This document shows positions 45,495 through 55,053 of a stretch of DNA of 64,000 bases, piece after piece. The DNA is from Micromonospora coriariae. GTDB lineage: Bacteria; Actinomycetota; Actinomycetes; Mycobacteriales; Micromonosporaceae. The first letter of the stretch is position 1; every line of letters begins with the position of its first letter. Location: NCBI RefSeq assembly GCF_900091455.1, contig NZ_LT607412.1:4030001-4094000 (forward strand), given 5' to 3'. The notes below the pieces were generated by a model. It had not been told where the DNA came from and did not search any database. It worked only from the letters and a program-made list of their open reading frames with translations. Position numbers and translations under genes: made by a program.

Positions 45495-45569
45495 TCGACA
45501 CCAGGTCGCTGATATCGCGGTATCACCGACGCCGGACACCGCGATATCGCTGACCTCGTGTGGATCAAG
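45495..45569. repeat. dispersed inverted repeat, family C copy 1
   Basis: The left arm (45495-45521) begins TCGACACCAGGTCGCTGATA, and the right arm (from 45537) ends CTGACCTCGTGTGGATCAAG. The inner halves are perfectly complementary over GATATCGCGGT. The second, more divergent copy is at 52054-52133. Confidence 0.82.
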
Positions 45570-45725
45570 CGAGGGCGCCGACCCGCCCCGCCTCAAACCC
45601 GATTGGCGGGGTGACTCGCGGATTGTATGACGAATTGATGTTAATGTCGGGATTTGCACTGAGTGCGGGCTCCGCCGACCGAGCGGCGAATGACCAGGCA
45701 CGATCCCGCCGTGGACCGTGCGAAT

Positions 45726-46706
45726 ATGGGCGACGTGACCCCCGCCAGCCTCGCCCCCATTCTGCTCGTCCTCGGTGATGAGGAACTCCTCGCCACGCGA
45801 GCGGTGACCGAAGCTGTCGCGACGGTCCGCGGCGTCGACCCCGACGTGGACGTCCGCGAGTATCAGGCCGGTGCGCTCACCGTCGGCGAGATCGCCGAGA
45901 TGCTCAGCCCGTCGCTGTTCGGCGGGCGGCGGCTGCTCATCCTGCGTTCCGGCCAGGACGCCCGCAAGGACCTGGTCACCGCCCTGTTGGCGTACGCGAA
46001 GAACCCCGACCCGGAGGTCCAGCTGCTCGTGCTGCACCTGGGCGGCGCCAAGGGCAAGGCGTTCGCCGACGGGCTGCGGGCTGCCGGCGCGACCGTGGTC
46101 CCGGCGGCCAAGCTCAAGGGGCACCGCGACCGGGTGACCTTCGTCCGCGACGAGATCCGACGGGCCGGCGGCAGGTGCACCGACGACGCCGCCGAGGCAC
46201 TGATCGCGGCGGTCGGCAACGACCTGCGCGAGCTGGCCGCCGCCTGCTCCCAACTGATCGCCGACACCGACGGCCGGATCGGCGCCGACACCGTGGCCCG
46301 CTACTACCGGGGTCGGGTCGAGGTGACCGGCTTCACTGTCGCGGACGCCACAATGGTCGGGGACGTGCCGGCCGCGCTGGAGGCACTGCGCTGGGCCCTG
46401 CACGTCGGGGTGGACCCGGTGCCCATCGCCGACGCCCTGGCCGACGGGGTGCGCACGGTGGCCCGGGTGGCGTCGGCCGGGCGGGGTAGCCCGTACCAGC
46501 TCGCCAGCAGCCTCGGCATGCCGGCCTGGAAGATCGAGCGGGCGCAGCGGCAGGGGCGCGGCTGGACACCGGAGGGGCTCGTCCGGGCCATGCAGGTCGC
46601 CGCCGAATGCAACGCGGCCGTCAAGGGCGGCTCGGACGACCGGGCGTACGCCCTGGAGCGCGCTGTCTTCTCGGTCGCGGCGGCCCGGCAGGGCAGCACG
46701 CGGTGA
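45726..46706 (+). CDS. holA: DNA polymerase III delta subunit
   Basis: Clamp-loader subunit that opens the beta clamp; about 326 residues. It has a delta-type AAA+ fold without Walker A, the clamp-binding SLFGGRRLLILR near residue 62, and the C-terminal collar domain (YQLASSLGMPAWKIERAQRQ). Start: ATG 45726 (GDVTPASLAPILLVLGDEE follows); GTG 45735 is possible, and ATG 45690 less so. Gene order comEA-comEC-holA-rpsT is conserved in actinobacteria. Confidence 0.93.
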   Translation: MGDVTPASLAPILLVLGDEELLATRAVTEAVATVRGVDPDVDVREYQAGALTVGEIAEMLSPSLFGGRRLLILRSGQDARKDLVTALLAYAKNPDPEVQLLVLHLGGAKGKAFADGLRAAGATVVPAAKLKGHRDRVTFVRDEIRRAGGRCTDDAAEALIAAVGNDLRELAAACSQLIADTDGRIGADTVARYYRGRVEVTGFTVADATMVGDVPAALEALRWALHVGVDPVPIADALADGVRTVARVASAGRGSPYQLASSLGMPAWKIERAQRQGRGWTPEGLVRAMQVAAECNAAVKGGSDDRAYALERAVFSVAAARQGSTR

Positions 46707-47125
46707 CGGGGCCGAACCGTACGGCGTGGGCCACCATCCCCGCCGACGAGGAACGTTACCGGCCGCTCTACGCCCGGCTCCTCGGCCTGCGGTTCGTCAA
46801 CCCCGGCGGGGTGCTCTGTTTCCTCTTCTTCGAGGGCACTGTCGCGCTGGCCGTACTGCTCGCCCTCGCCGAACTGGTCACCTGGTGGGCCGTGCTGGTG
46901 CTGCCCGCCGTGGTGGCGGTGATGGTGAAGCTCAACGACATGGTGGCCGCGATCGTGGTGCGTTCCGCGGCGCTCGTGCCGGAGCAGGAACGGGACCGCT
47001 TCCGCCGGCAGATGGAGCCGGTGGTCGGCCGGGCCCGGGTCGAGTGGATCTCGCACACCGTCCCCGGCGTGGTGATCAAGGCCGATCCGGTGCCACCCAA
47101 CCGCCGCACCGACCCGTCAGACTGA
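46703..47125 (+). CDS. small membrane protein of unknown function
   Basis: A 140-residue protein with two adjacent membrane helices (about 34-75) between a charged N-terminus (TIPADEERYRPLYARLLGL) and a basic C-terminal region (EQERDRFRRQMEPVVGRARV). No family recognised. The GTG start overlaps the holA stop (GTGA), so it is coupled to holA; a terminator follows. Confidence 0.7.
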   Translation: MTGPNRTAWATIPADEERYRPLYARLLGLRFVNPGGVLCFLFFEGTVALAVLLALAELVTWWAVLVLPAVVAVMVKLNDMVAAIVVRSAALVPEQERDRFRRQMEPVVGRARVEWISHTVPGVVIKADPVPPNRRTDPSD

Positions 47126-47159
47126 CCGGGGGCGGAGAGGTGCCCGCGGGTGGACACAC

Positions 47160-47190
47160 GGAAGCCCCGGACCGGGGTCCGGGGCTTTCC
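47160..47190. terminator. bidirectional terminator between the membrane protein gene and rpsT
   Basis: GGAAGCCCCGGAC (47160-47172) pairs with GTCCGGGGCTTTCC (47177-47190) with a single bulge and a short loop. It lies between two convergent genes; the stem carries TTTCC on one side and GGAA on the other. Confidence 0.8.
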
Positions 47191-47212
47191 GAATCAGTCT
47201 GACGGCGAGTCG

Positions 47213-47479
47213 TCAGGCGGAGAGCGACACCACGCGCTTGGCGATCGCGGACTTGCGGTTCGCGGCCTGGTTGGAGTGGATCACGCCCTTGCTGACGGCC
47301 TTGTCCAGCTTGCGCGAGGCATCCTGCATCAGCGCGGTGGCCTTCTCGACGTCACCGGCCTCAGCAGCCTCGTTGAACTTCCGGACGGCGGTCTTCAGCG
47401 ACGACTTGACCGACTTGTTGCGCAGCCGGGCCTTCTCGTTCTGCCGGTTGCGCTTGATCTGGGACTTGATGTTCGCCAC
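47213..47479 (-). CDS. rpsT: 30S ribosomal protein S20
   Basis: An 88-residue, Lys/Arg-rich three-helix protein that binds 16S rRNA. It begins [17 protein letters not shown] after the initiator and contains [20 protein letters not shown]. Only the rpsT gene faces left here; it is convergent with the holA unit, as usual. Confidence 0.98.
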   Translation of the reverse strand: MANIKSQIKRNRQNEKARLRNKSVKSSLKTAVRKFNEAAEAGDVEKATALMQDASRKLDKAVSKGVIHSNQAANRKSAIAKRVVSLSA

Positions 47480-47664
47480 GCGACAGCCTCGTCTTGATAG
47501 CTCGGGTTGGTCAGCTTAGGTGCGCGGGATGACGAACATGCGTCATCGCTGCGCGAAGAGCCAGGTTACCAGGTCGCCCGGGACGAGCCAAAACGGCTCG
47601 ACCACCGCGCGGCCGATCCCGGCCCGCCGAGGGCCAGACTACGCCCCCGCGTGCTCCGGCTGAG

Positions 47665-48651
47665 TCACCGCCAGCCCTGGCGGTGGGCGAGCCAGTCGAG
47701 CGCCTGCTCGCCACTCCACAGCTGGTGCGCGGGCAGGTGCGGCGAGGCCGTCGGCGGGGCGGCGGAGGCGCCGGTGAGGAAGTAGCCGGCCAGCGCGGCC
47801 AGGGTGGCGTCCAGCGCGTCCGGGGGTGCGCCCGCGGCCACCGGGTGGGCGGCGAAGATCCGGTCCGCGTCCAGGCCGCTGGCGTACGCGGTGAGCAGCA
47901 GGCCGGCCAGATCGAACCAGGCCGGCCCGTGACAGGCCCAGGTCCAGTCGCAGAACCAGGCCCGGCCGTCCGCGTCGATGAGGATGTTGTCCACCCGCAG
48001 GTCACCGTGGGTCAGACCGGTCGCCCCGGCGGCGTACCCGGGGAGGCGGGACTCCAGCGCCACCAGTTCGGGCAGCCGGCCCCGCACGGGCTCGGGCAGC
48101 GCCGGCGGTGGCTCCCGGCCGGCGGCGACCTCCTCCCACCAGAGGATGTCCGACCGGGCCAGGTCGGCCAGGTCCGGCAGGCCGAGCGCGGCCAGCCCGG
48201 CCGGCGGGTCGGCCAGCGCGGCGGCGATCTCGGCGTACCCGGTGAGCGTGGCGTCCAGCTCGGCCGGCGCCCAGGGCAGCCGCGGTGTGTGTCCGTCGAC
48301 GGCGTCGGTGCAGAGCACGAACCAGCCGGCCTCGTACCGGGTCCACCGGGGGCGGGGCGCCGGCAGGCCGGCCGGCAGCCGGTCGAGGATCGCGGCCTCC
48401 CGAGCGTACGAGTCGACCAGGTGTGGTTGCTCGACGGCGGACGCGGCCTTCACGAAGGCCCGGCCGCCATCGGCGGTGGCGAGCACGGCGGCGAAGCCCC
48501 GGGTGAAGCCCGCGCCGGCGACCCGGGCGGTGACCACCGGCGCGCCGAGCCGGTCGGCGATCGCGGCCCGCAGCGCCGCCGGCAGCGCCGGCCAGGACGG
48601 GCGCAGCGCGCTCGCGTGGTACGGCACCGGGGGCAGCGGGGTCGGGGACAC
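47665..48651 (-). CDS. aminoglycoside phosphotransferase-family kinase-like protein
   Basis: A 328-residue protein with the APH fold: catalytic loop LTHGDLRVDNIL (about 213-224) and the magnesium Asp in FCDWTWAC (about 234). The N-lobe has AFVKAA with the ATP-binding Lys (about 67). The family phosphorylates small molecules such as homoserine, choline or antibiotics; the substrate cannot be told from sequence. GTG 48651 has GGTGGG nearby. Divergent from the DUF4240 gene 61 bases away. Confidence 0.87.
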   Translation of the reverse strand: MSPTPLPPVPYHASALRPSWPALPAALRAAIADRLGAPVVTARVAGAGFTRGFAAVLATADGGRAFVKAASAVEQPHLVDSYAREAAILDRLPAGLPAPRPRWTRYEAGWFVLCTDAVDGHTPRLPWAPAELDATLTGYAEIAAALADPPAGLAALGLPDLADLARSDILWWEEVAAGREPPPALPEPVRGRLPELVALESRLPGYAAGATGLTHGDLRVDNILIDADGRAWFCDWTWACHGPAWFDLAGLLLTAYASGLDADRIFAAHPVAAGAPPDALDATLAALAGYFLTGASAAPPTASPHLPAHQLWSGEQALDWLAHRQGWR

Positions 48652-48712
48652 CCCACCATGCTGCCCCGGGGTACGTGCACAGCGCGCGGCGACACTGCCA
48701 GACTGCCAAGCC

Positions 48713-49249
48713 ATGAGGACCGAGGACTTCTGGCAGCTGATCGACGAGGCGCGGGCCGGCGGCGGGGGAGAGCCGGGCCCGGTGGCCGCCCGTGCGGTGG
48801 CGCTGCTCGCCGCACGCGGCCCGGAGGACATCATCGGGTACGCCCGGCACCAGACCCGGGTGTTGGCCGCCTCGCACAAGGCGGATCTGTGGGGGGCCGC
48901 GTACCTGATCAACGGCGGCGCGTCGGCGGACGGCTTCGAGCACTTCCGGGGCTGGCTGATGGCCCAGGGCCGGGCGGTCTTCGCCCGCGCGGTCGCCGAC
49001 CCGGACTCGCTGGCCGAGCTGCCCCAGGTGCGGGCCGCCTCGCTGAGCGGGGAGGAGTTCTCCGCCGAGCCGATGCTGGCGGTGCCCTGGGACGCGTACC
49101 GCAAGGCCACCGCGTCGGAGCTGCCCGCGGAGCGCGAGCCGGTGCGCGCGCCGGACCTCAACGACTTCTGGGACTTCGACGACGAGGAGGAGGCCCGTCG
49201 ACGGCTGCCCCGGCTGGCCGCGCTCTTCGTGGAGCCGCCGGTGGAGTGA
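48713..49249 (+). CDS. DUF4240 protein
   Basis: A 178-residue acidic protein beginning RTEDFWQLIDEAR, with the DUF4240 elements LAASHKADLWGAAYLINGG and FRGWLMAQGRAVFARAVADP. Function unknown; members are common in actinobacteria and resemble WGR/toxin-immunity-like small domains only loosely. The C-terminus is acidic (DFWDFDDEEEARRRLP). Confidence 0.85.
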   Translation: MRTEDFWQLIDEARAGGGGEPGPVAARAVALLAARGPEDIIGYARHQTRVLAASHKADLWGAAYLINGGASADGFEHFRGWLMAQGRAVFARAVADPDSLAELPQVRAASLSGEEFSAEPMLAVPWDAYRKATASELPAEREPVRAPDLNDFWDFDDEEEARRRLPRLAALFVEPPVE

Positions 49250-49372
49250 CGGCGCGGGCGCTTCGCCGGCGTTCCATCGCCCGCGCAGCGGGGGCACCCC
49301 GGCGGCGTGGGATCATAGAAGGGGTCGGCGTCGCGCCGGCCTGCTCACGTCAGCCGATCAGAACGGACCGCT

Positions 49373-51250
49373 GTGCCACCGACGCCCGATTCCGCCCGGA
49401 ACGCTCCCGGTGCCACCGACCCGGCAGTCATCCGGAACTTCGGCATCATCGCCCACATCGACCACGGGAAGTCCACCCTGGCCGACCGGATGCTGCAGCT
49501 CACCGGCGTGGTCGACCCCCGGCAGATGCGCGCGCAGTACCTGGACCGGATGGACATCGAGCGCGAGCGCGGCATCACCATCAAGAGCCAGGCCGTCCGG
49601 ATGCCGTGGACCATCCGCGAGGGTGAGCGGGCCGGTGAGCACGCGGTGCTCAACATGATCGACACCCCGGGGCACGTCGACTTCACCTACGAGGTGTCCC
49701 GGTCGCTGGCCGCCTGCGAGGGGGCCGTGCTGCTGGTCGACGCCGCGCAGGGCATCGAGGCGCAGACCCTGGCGAACCTCTACCTGGCGCTCGAGAACGA
49801 CCTGCGCATCATCCCGGTGCTCAACAAGATCGACCTGCCGGCGGCCCAGCCGGAGAAGTACGCCGAGGAGCTGGCCCACCTGATCGGCGGCGACCCCGCC
49901 GACTGCATCCGGGTCTCCGGCAAGACCGGCGAGGGCGTGCCGCACCTGCTCGACGAGATCGTCCGGCAGTTCATCCCGCCGACCGGCGACGCCGAGGCGC
50001 CCGCCCGGGCGATGATCTTCGACTCGGTGTACGACGTCTACCGCGGCGTCGTCACGTACGTCCGGGTCATCGACGGCCGGATCAGTGCCCGGGACCGGAT
50101 CAAGATGATGTCCACCGGGGCGGTGCACGAGCTGCTGGAGATCGGTGTCATCTCGCCGGAGATGGTGAAGGCCGAGGCGCTCGGCGTCGGCGAGGTGGGC
50201 TACCTCATCACCGGCGTGAAGGACGTCCGGCAGTCCCGGGTCGGTGACACGGTCACCATCAACAGCCGGCCGGCGGCCGAGGCGCTGGGTGGTTACAAGG
50301 ACCCGAAGCCGATGGTCTACTCCGGGCTCTACCCGATCGACGGGTCCGACTACCCCAACCTGCGCGAGGCACTGGACAAGCTCAAGCTCAACGACGCCGC
50401 GCTGGACTACGAGCCGGAGACCTCCGGCGCGCTCGGCTTCGGCTTCCGCTGCGGCTTCCTCGGCCTGCTTCACCTGGAGATCATCCGCGAGCGGCTGGAG
50501 CGCGAGTACAACCTCGACCTGATCTCCACCGCCCCGAACGTGGTCTACCGGGCGATCACCGACGACGGCGAGGAGATCGTCGTCACGAACCCCAGCGAGT
50601 ACCCGACCGGCAAGATCGCCGAGGTGTACGAGCCGGTGGTCCGGGCCACCGTGCTGACGCCCAACGACTACGTGGGCGCGGTGATGGAGCTCTGCCAGGG
50701 CCGGCGTGGCAGCCTGCTCGGCATGGACTACCTCTCCGCCGACCGGGTGGAGCTGCGCTACACGCTGCCCCTCGCGGAGATCATCTACGACTTCTTCGAC
50801 CAGTTGAAGAGCCGGACCAAGGGCTACGCCTCGCTGGACTACGAGCCCTCCGGCGAGCAGGCGTCCGACCTGGTGAAGGTGGACATCCTGCTGCACGGCG
50901 AGCCGGTGGACGCGTTCAGCGCCATCGTGCACAAGGACAAGGCGTACAACTACGGCGTCACCATCGCCGCCAAGCTGCGCACCCTGATCCCGCGCCAGCA
51001 GTTCGAGGTGCCGATCCAGGCCGCCATCGGCAGCCGGGTCATCGCCCGGGAGACCATCCGGGCGATCCGTAAGGACGTGCTCGCCAAGTGCTACGGCGGT
51101 GACATCAGCCGGAAGCGCAAGCTGCTGGAGAAGCAGAAGGAAGGCAAGAAGCGGATGAAGATGGTCGGCCGGGTCGAGGTGCCGCAGGAGGCCTTCATCG
51201 CCGCCCTCTCCTCCGACTCCGGCGACGGCAAGACCGCCGGCAAGAAGTGA
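49373..51250 (+). CDS. lepA: elongation factor 4 (LepA)
   Basis: A 625-residue translational GTPase that acts on the 30S subunit during initiation and on stalled ribosomes. The G domain has AHIDHGKST (about 27-35), DTPGHVDF (about 99) and NKIDLP (about 153). The EF4-specific C-terminal domain ends with [18 protein letters not shown] and a basic tail. GTG 49373 is used; it follows ACGGACCGCT without a clear Shine-Dalgarno. It precedes the accessory segment that splits lepA from hemW. Confidence 0.97.
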   Translation: MPPTPDSARNAPGATDPAVIRNFGIIAHIDHGKSTLADRMLQLTGVVDPRQMRAQYLDRMDIERERGITIKSQAVRMPWTIREGERAGEHAVLNMIDTPGHVDFTYEVSRSLAACEGAVLLVDAAQGIEAQTLANLYLALENDLRIIPVLNKIDLPAAQPEKYAEELAHLIGGDPADCIRVSGKTGEGVPHLLDEIVRQFIPPTGDAEAPARAMIFDSVYDVYRGVVTYVRVIDGRISARDRIKMMSTGAVHELLEIGVISPEMVKAEALGVGEVGYLITGVKDVRQSRVGDTVTINSRPAAEALGGYKDPKPMVYSGLYPIDGSDYPNLREALDKLKLNDAALDYEPETSGALGFGFRCGFLGLLHLEIIRERLEREYNLDLISTAPNVVYRAITDDGEEIVVTNPSEYPTGKIAEVYEPVVRATVLTPNDYVGAVMELCQGRRGSLLGMDYLSADRVELRYTLPLAEIIYDFFDQLKSRTKGYASLDYEPSGEQASDLVKVDILLHGEPVDAFSAIVHKDKAYNYGVTIAAKLRTLIPRQQFEVPIQAAIGSRVIARETIRAIRKDVLAKCYGGDISRKRKLLEKQKEGKKRMKMVGRVEVPQEAFIAALSSDSGDGKTAGKK

Positions 51251-51585
51251 CACCGGCGCCGGTGCGCCGGCGCTGATCGACGAACACGGCCGGTGCCCCG
51301 GCCGGGCCGGTCGCGACGACCGATGGCCCGACGGGGTACCGGCCGTCGCCGTGTCCCGGCCGACGGCCCTGGCCATGTCCTCGCCGGCTGGCGGTCCTGG
51401 CAACGTGCCGACCCGGCCGGAGGGGGCGCGCTGGCGACTGGCGACTGGCGACTGGCGGAGATTTTTTTCGGGCCGCACCCGGTGGTGGGTGGCCGCCACG
51501 ACAGGGCCGGTGACCTGTGTGGACGTGCCCCGTGCCAATCGACGCAGCCGTGGCGCATTGACGCTGACCGTTTGGCTCCGCGGAT
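51251..51585. other. non-coding gap after lepA
   Basis: No gene or terminator hairpin is convincing here. It contains a short tandem array of CTGGCGA (three exact units and one variant, 51431-51458) followed by a seven-T run, and nothing else recognisable. The downstream end leads into the duplicated promoter region of the glsB-like genes. Confidence 0.5.
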
Positions 51586-51591
51586 GAGTCG

Positions 51592-51617
51592 GTTTGGATT
51601 TTCGGCGCCTCGGGCAC
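51592..51617 (+). promoter_or_regulatory. candidate SigB-type promoter of glsB-like gene 1
   Basis: GTTT (51592-51595), 16 bases, GGGCAC (51612-51617), 62 bases before the GTG start; conserved in the duplicate. The -10 deviates from GGGTAT. Confidence 0.45.
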
Positions 51618-51679
51618 TTAGCGTTCACGACAGGAAACACACAGAGCGTGTGTCAGACATTGTTTGAAGGAGGGCGACC

Positions 51680-51964
51680 GTGGAGCTCACCGTGTGGGGC
51701 ATTATCACTGCGCTTGTTGTTGGTCTCATCGTCGGCGCGCTGGGCCGCCTGGTCGTCCCGGGCCGGCAGAACATGCCGATGTGGCTGCACATGCTGATCG
51801 GTGTCGGCGCGGCCCTGCTGGGCACCGTGCTGGCGCGGGCGATCGGCATCGCGACCGAGACCAACGGCATCGACTGGGGCGAGCTGCTGGTGCAGGTCGT
51901 CGTGGCCGCGATCGCGGTCGCGCTGGTGGCGGGCGTGGGTCGCCGCCGCAGCGTCACCCGATAA
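51680..51964 (+). CDS. GlsB/YeaQ/YmgE family stress-response membrane protein, copy 1
   Basis: A 94-residue protein with three membrane segments (about 5-25, 35-53 and 72-89) and the family pattern IVGALGRLVVPGRQNMP. These small glycine-rich membrane proteins are general-stress induced. GTG 51680 follows GAAGGAGGGCGACC. The next gene is an almost identical copy 583 bases on. Confidence 0.9.
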   Translation: MELTVWGIITALVVGLIVGALGRLVVPGRQNMPMWLHMLIGVGAALLGTVLARAIGIATETNGIDWGELLVQVVVAAIAVALVAGVGRRRSVTR

Positions 51965-51996
51965 CACCCGGCATCACCCGCACCACCGCGACATCT

Positions 51997-52032
51997 CGAA
52001 GGGCGCCCGACCTCCCGGTCGGGCGCCCTTCG
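51997..52032 (+). terminator. hairpin after glsB-like gene 1
   Basis: CGAAGGGCGCCCGACC (51997-52012) and GGTCGGGCGCCCTTCG (52017-52032) form a perfect 16-bp stem with a 4-base loop. Confidence 0.8.
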
Positions 52033-52053
52033 GCGTTCACCGCGCATGCCCGC

Positions 52054-52133
52054 CTTGATCCACTCCATGTCGGCGATCTCGGCCGTTCCCGTGGCCGCGA
52101 TACCCCGATGTCGCCGATCTCGTGTCGATCAAG
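52054..52133. repeat. dispersed inverted repeat, family C copy 2
   Basis: The left arm begins CTTGATCCACTCCATGTCGG, and the right arm ends GCCGATCTCGTGTCGATCAAG minus its first base (52114-52133). The arms pair imperfectly. It sits between the two glsB-like genes. Confidence 0.75.
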
Positions 52134-52174
52134 TCCCTGTCGTCCTGGTCGTGATCGTCTGGTGGGCAGAGTCG

Positions 52175-52200
52175 GTTTGGATTTTCGGCGGGTCGGGAAC
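52175..52200 (+). promoter_or_regulatory. candidate SigB-type promoter of glsB-like gene 2
   Basis: GTTT (52175-52178), 16 bases, GGGAAC (52195-52200), at exactly the same distance from the start as in copy 1. Confidence 0.45.
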
Positions 52201-52262
52201 TTAGCGGTCACGACAGGAAACACACAGAGCGTGTGTCAGACATTCTTCGAAGGAGGGCGACC

Positions 52263-52547
52263 GTGGAGCTCACCGTGTGGGGCATCATCACTGCGATCGT
52301 TGTCGGTCTCATCGTCGGGGCCCTGGGCCGCCTGGTCGTCCCGGGCCGGCAGAACATGCCGATCTGGCTGCACATGCTGATCGGTGTCGGCGCGGCCCTG
52401 CTGGGCACCGTGCTGGCGCGGGCGATCGGCATCGCGACCGAGACCAGCGGCATCGACTGGGGCGAGCTGCTGGTGCAGGTCGTTCTGGCGGCCATCGCGG
52501 TCGCGCTGGTGGCCGGCGTGGGCCGGCGCCGCAGCATCACCCGATAA
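52263..52547 (+). CDS. GlsB/YeaQ/YmgE family stress-response membrane protein, copy 2
   Basis: 94 residues, differing from copy 1 at only five positions, all mild: L to I at residue 11, M to I at 33, N to S at 62, V to L at 74 and V to I at 92. The leader, promoter and ribosome site (GAAGGAGGGCGACC) are duplicated too, so the unit arose by recent tandem duplication of about 583 bases. GTG 52263 is chosen by analogy with copy 1, rather than an in-frame upstream start. Confidence 0.9.
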   Translation: MELTVWGIITAIVVGLIVGALGRLVVPGRQNMPIWLHMLIGVGAALLGTVLARAIGIATETSGIDWGELLVQVVLAAIAVALVAGVGRRRSITR

Positions 52548-52584
52548 CAACCCGGTATCACCTGGCGGCACCGCACGACTGGAC

Positions 52585-52616
52585 AGAGCGCCCGGCCCTC
52601 GGCCGGGCGCTCTTTC
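52585..52616 (+). terminator. intrinsic terminator-like hairpin after glsB-like gene 2
   Basis: AGAGCGCCCGGCC (52585-52597) and GGCCGGGCGCTCT (52601-52613) form a perfect 13-bp stem with a 3-base loop followed by TTCG. Confidence 0.8.
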
Positions 52617-52780
52617 GTGTGGGAGTGCCCGACTTCGGCCCGATGCCACAGCGCCTTTCGCCGCCCCCCTGCGGTACGGTCGCCACGCTTCCGCCAGCAC
52701 GCCCACTGTCGTAAAGGAATTCTTCGTACTAAGGTGCGGCGGAGAAGGTTAGTTCCAGGCGGCGCGAGGGGAGAAGTGGC

Positions 52781-54070
52781 GTGAACAGGTGGAAACGGCT
52801 GGCCCCGGTCACCGCCGTGGTGGCCTCGGCCGCGATGGTGCTGACCGGTTGCGGCGGGGGCTCCGGCGACGACGCGGCAGACGACAGCAAGCTCACGGTC
52901 TGGATGATGGGCGAGGGCGGGGACGCGCAGAACACCTTCCTCGACGGGGTGGAGACCGAGTTCCGGCAGAAGCACCCCGACACCGACGTGGTGGTGCAGT
53001 ACATCCCCTGGCTCGAGGCGCCCAAGAAGTTCCAGGCCGCGCTCGCCGGCGGTGAGGGACCGGACATCACCGAGCTGGGTAACACCGAGACCCAGGGCTG
53101 GGCGGCCCAGGAGGCGCTCGCCGACGTGAGCGGCCGGATGGGCGGCTGGGCCGACGGCAAGGACCTGCTGCCCGACCTCGTACGCAACGCGCAGCTCGAA
53201 GGCAAGCAGTACGGCGTGCCGTGGTACGCCGGCGTGCGGGCCATCTACTACCGCACCGACTGGTTCGCCGAGGCGGGCGTGCAGCCGCCGAAGACCTGGG
53301 ACGACCTGGTCAGCGTGGCCAAGACCGTGCAGGCGAAGAAGCCGGGCACCTTCGGCATCGCCCTGCCGGGCAACTCCGAGCTGCCCTTCTACTCCTTCCT
53401 CTGGGGCGCCGGCGGCGAGATCGCCAGCAACCAGGGCGGCACCTGGAAGTCCGGCTACACGACGCCGGAGGCGCAGCGGGCCGTCAAGTTCTGGACCGAC
53501 ATGGTGACCGTCCACAAGGTGGCCCCGCCGGCCGCCGCGGGCTGGAACGAGATCGACGCGCGTACCCAGTTCGCGACCGGCAAGGCCGCGATGGCCTTCG
53601 CCGGCAGCTGGCAGCAGGGCGCCATCAAGAAGGACAACCCCGAGATCGAGAAGGTCTGGGGTACGTTCCCGATCCCCGGTCCGGACGGCAAGGCGGCGCC
53701 CGGTTTCGCCGGCGGGTCGGACGTGGCGATCTGGAAGGACAGCGAGCGCCAGGACCTGGCCTGGGACTACCTGACAGTGCTGCTGAACAAGAAGAACGCC
53801 CAGAGCTTCGCGAGCAGCCTCGGCTTCTTCCCGGTCTACAAGGACCTGGTCGCCAGCGACACGTACACCAACGACAAGGTGATGGCGGCGTTCGCCACCA
53901 CCATGCAGAACACCAAGCTCACGCCGCTCACCCCGAAGTGGGTGGAGGTCAGCCGGACCAAGACGGTGACCCAGGCGATGAACAGCTCGGTCATGAAGGG
54001 TCAGAAGACGGTCGAGAAGGCCACCGCCGACGCGGCCGCTGAGATGGAAAGCATCCTCAACGCCAAGTGA
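52781..54070 (+). CDS. sugar ABC transporter substrate-binding lipoprotein
   Basis: A 429-residue extracellular solute-binding protein (family 1). The signal peptide ends in a lipobox (VLTGC, Cys24). The mature chain has the usual bilobed features: KLTVWMMGEGG, GPDITELGNTE, YYRTDWFAEAG and MAFAGSWQQGAI. It is expected to bind an oligosaccharide. The GTG start follows GAAGTGGC. Its stop overlaps the first permease (GTGA). Confidence 0.92.
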   Translation: MNRWKRLAPVTAVVASAAMVLTGCGGGSGDDAADDSKLTVWMMGEGGDAQNTFLDGVETEFRQKHPDTDVVVQYIPWLEAPKKFQAALAGGEGPDITELGNTETQGWAAQEALADVSGRMGGWADGKDLLPDLVRNAQLEGKQYGVPWYAGVRAIYYRTDWFAEAGVQPPKTWDDLVSVAKTVQAKKPGTFGIALPGNSELPFYSFLWGAGGEIASNQGGTWKSGYTTPEAQRAVKFWTDMVTVHKVAPPAAAGWNEIDARTQFATGKAAMAFAGSWQQGAIKKDNPEIEKVWGTFPIPGPDGKAAPGFAGGSDVAIWKDSERQDLAWDYLTVLLNKKNAQSFASSLGFFPVYKDLVASDTYTNDKVMAAFATTMQNTKLTPLTPKWVEVSRTKTVTQAMNSSVMKGQKTVEKATADAAAEMESILNAK

Positions 54071-55053
54071 CCGCGCTGACCGAGGTGCCGGGGACGGCCG
54101 CCGCGCGGGAGACCCCCGCGCGGCGGCATCGCCGGGTCGACCGCCTGCCGTACCTGCTGCTGCTGCCCGCGCTGGCGATCATCGGGGTGCTGCTGCTCTG
54201 GCCGCTCGGCCAGGTCGTGGTCATGTCCTTCTACCGGCTGAACAGCGTCCGGCAGTTGCGCGGCGACCGGGAGTGGCCGTGGGTGGGGCTGGGCAACTAC
54301 GCCGACATCCTCTCCGATCCGTTCTTCCTGACCGTGCTGCGCAACACGGTCCTGTTCGCCGCGGCCAACGTGCTGCTCACGATGGTCCTCGGCACCCTGG
54401 TCGGGCTGCTGCTCAACCGGCTCGGCCGCAAGATGGCCACCTTCGTGGCCAGCTGCGTGATGCTCGCGTGGGCGACCCCGGCGCTGACCGGGACGATCGT
54501 CTGGAAGTGGATCTTCGACGACACCAGCGGTCTGGTCACCTGGCTGTTCAACGCGCTGCCGGACGGCCTGTCCAACGCCCTGTTCGGCCACAGTGACTGG
54601 ACCGGCTACGGCTGGTTCAACTCGCCGGTGCTCTTCTTCGCCATCCTCACCCTGGTGGTGGTCTGGCACTCGTTCCCGTTCATCGCGGTGAGCGTGCTCG
54701 CCGGCCTGAAGAGCGTGCCGAGCGAGCTGCACGAGGCCGCCCGGGTGGACGGCGCCGGCCCCTGGCGGGCGTTCTGGAAGATCACCTTCCCGCTGCTGCG
54801 CCCGGTCTTCGGGATCCTGATCGTGCTCTCCACGATCTGGGACTTCAAGGTCTTCACCCAGCAGTTCGTGCTGGCCGGAGGCACCCAGGACCGGCCGACG
54901 TTCATGCTCTCCATCTACTCCTACGCGGAGGCCTTCTCGCCGCCGCCGAAGTACGGCCTCGGTGCGGCGATCGCGGTGATCCTCACGTTGATCCTGCTCC
55001 TGGTCACCGGCTTCTACGTACGGATGGTGCTCAGGCAGGAGGACGAGTCGTGA
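54067..55053 (+). CDS. sugar ABC transporter permease 1 (MalF-like)
   Basis: A 328-residue inner-membrane permease with six membrane segments and the ATPase-contacting EAA loop (EAARVDGAGPWRAFWKI, about 221-237). It forms a heterodimer with the next gene. GTG start coupled to the binding-protein stop; the stop overlaps the next start. Confidence 0.93.
   Translation: MTALTEVPGTAAARETPARRHRRVDRLPYLLLLPALAIIGVLLLWPLGQVVVMSFYRLNSVRQLRGDREWPWVGLGNYADILSDPFFLTVLRNTVLFAAANVLLTMVLGTLVGLLLNRLGRKMATFVASCVMLAWATPALTGTIVWKWIFDDTSGLVTWLFNALPDGLSNALFGHSDWTGYGWFNSPVLFFAILTLVVVWHSFPFIAVSVLAGLKSVPSELHEAARVDGAGPWRAFWKITFPLLRPVFGILIVLSTIWDFKVFTQQFVLAGGTQDRPTFMLSIYSYAEAFSPPPKYGLGAAIAVILTLILLLVTGFYVRMVLRQEDES

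Noticed and set aside
43035..46403. 1122-codon minus-strand frame opposite comEC and holA
   Set aside because: Gln/Arg/His-rich antisense translation; both plus-strand genes are well supported.
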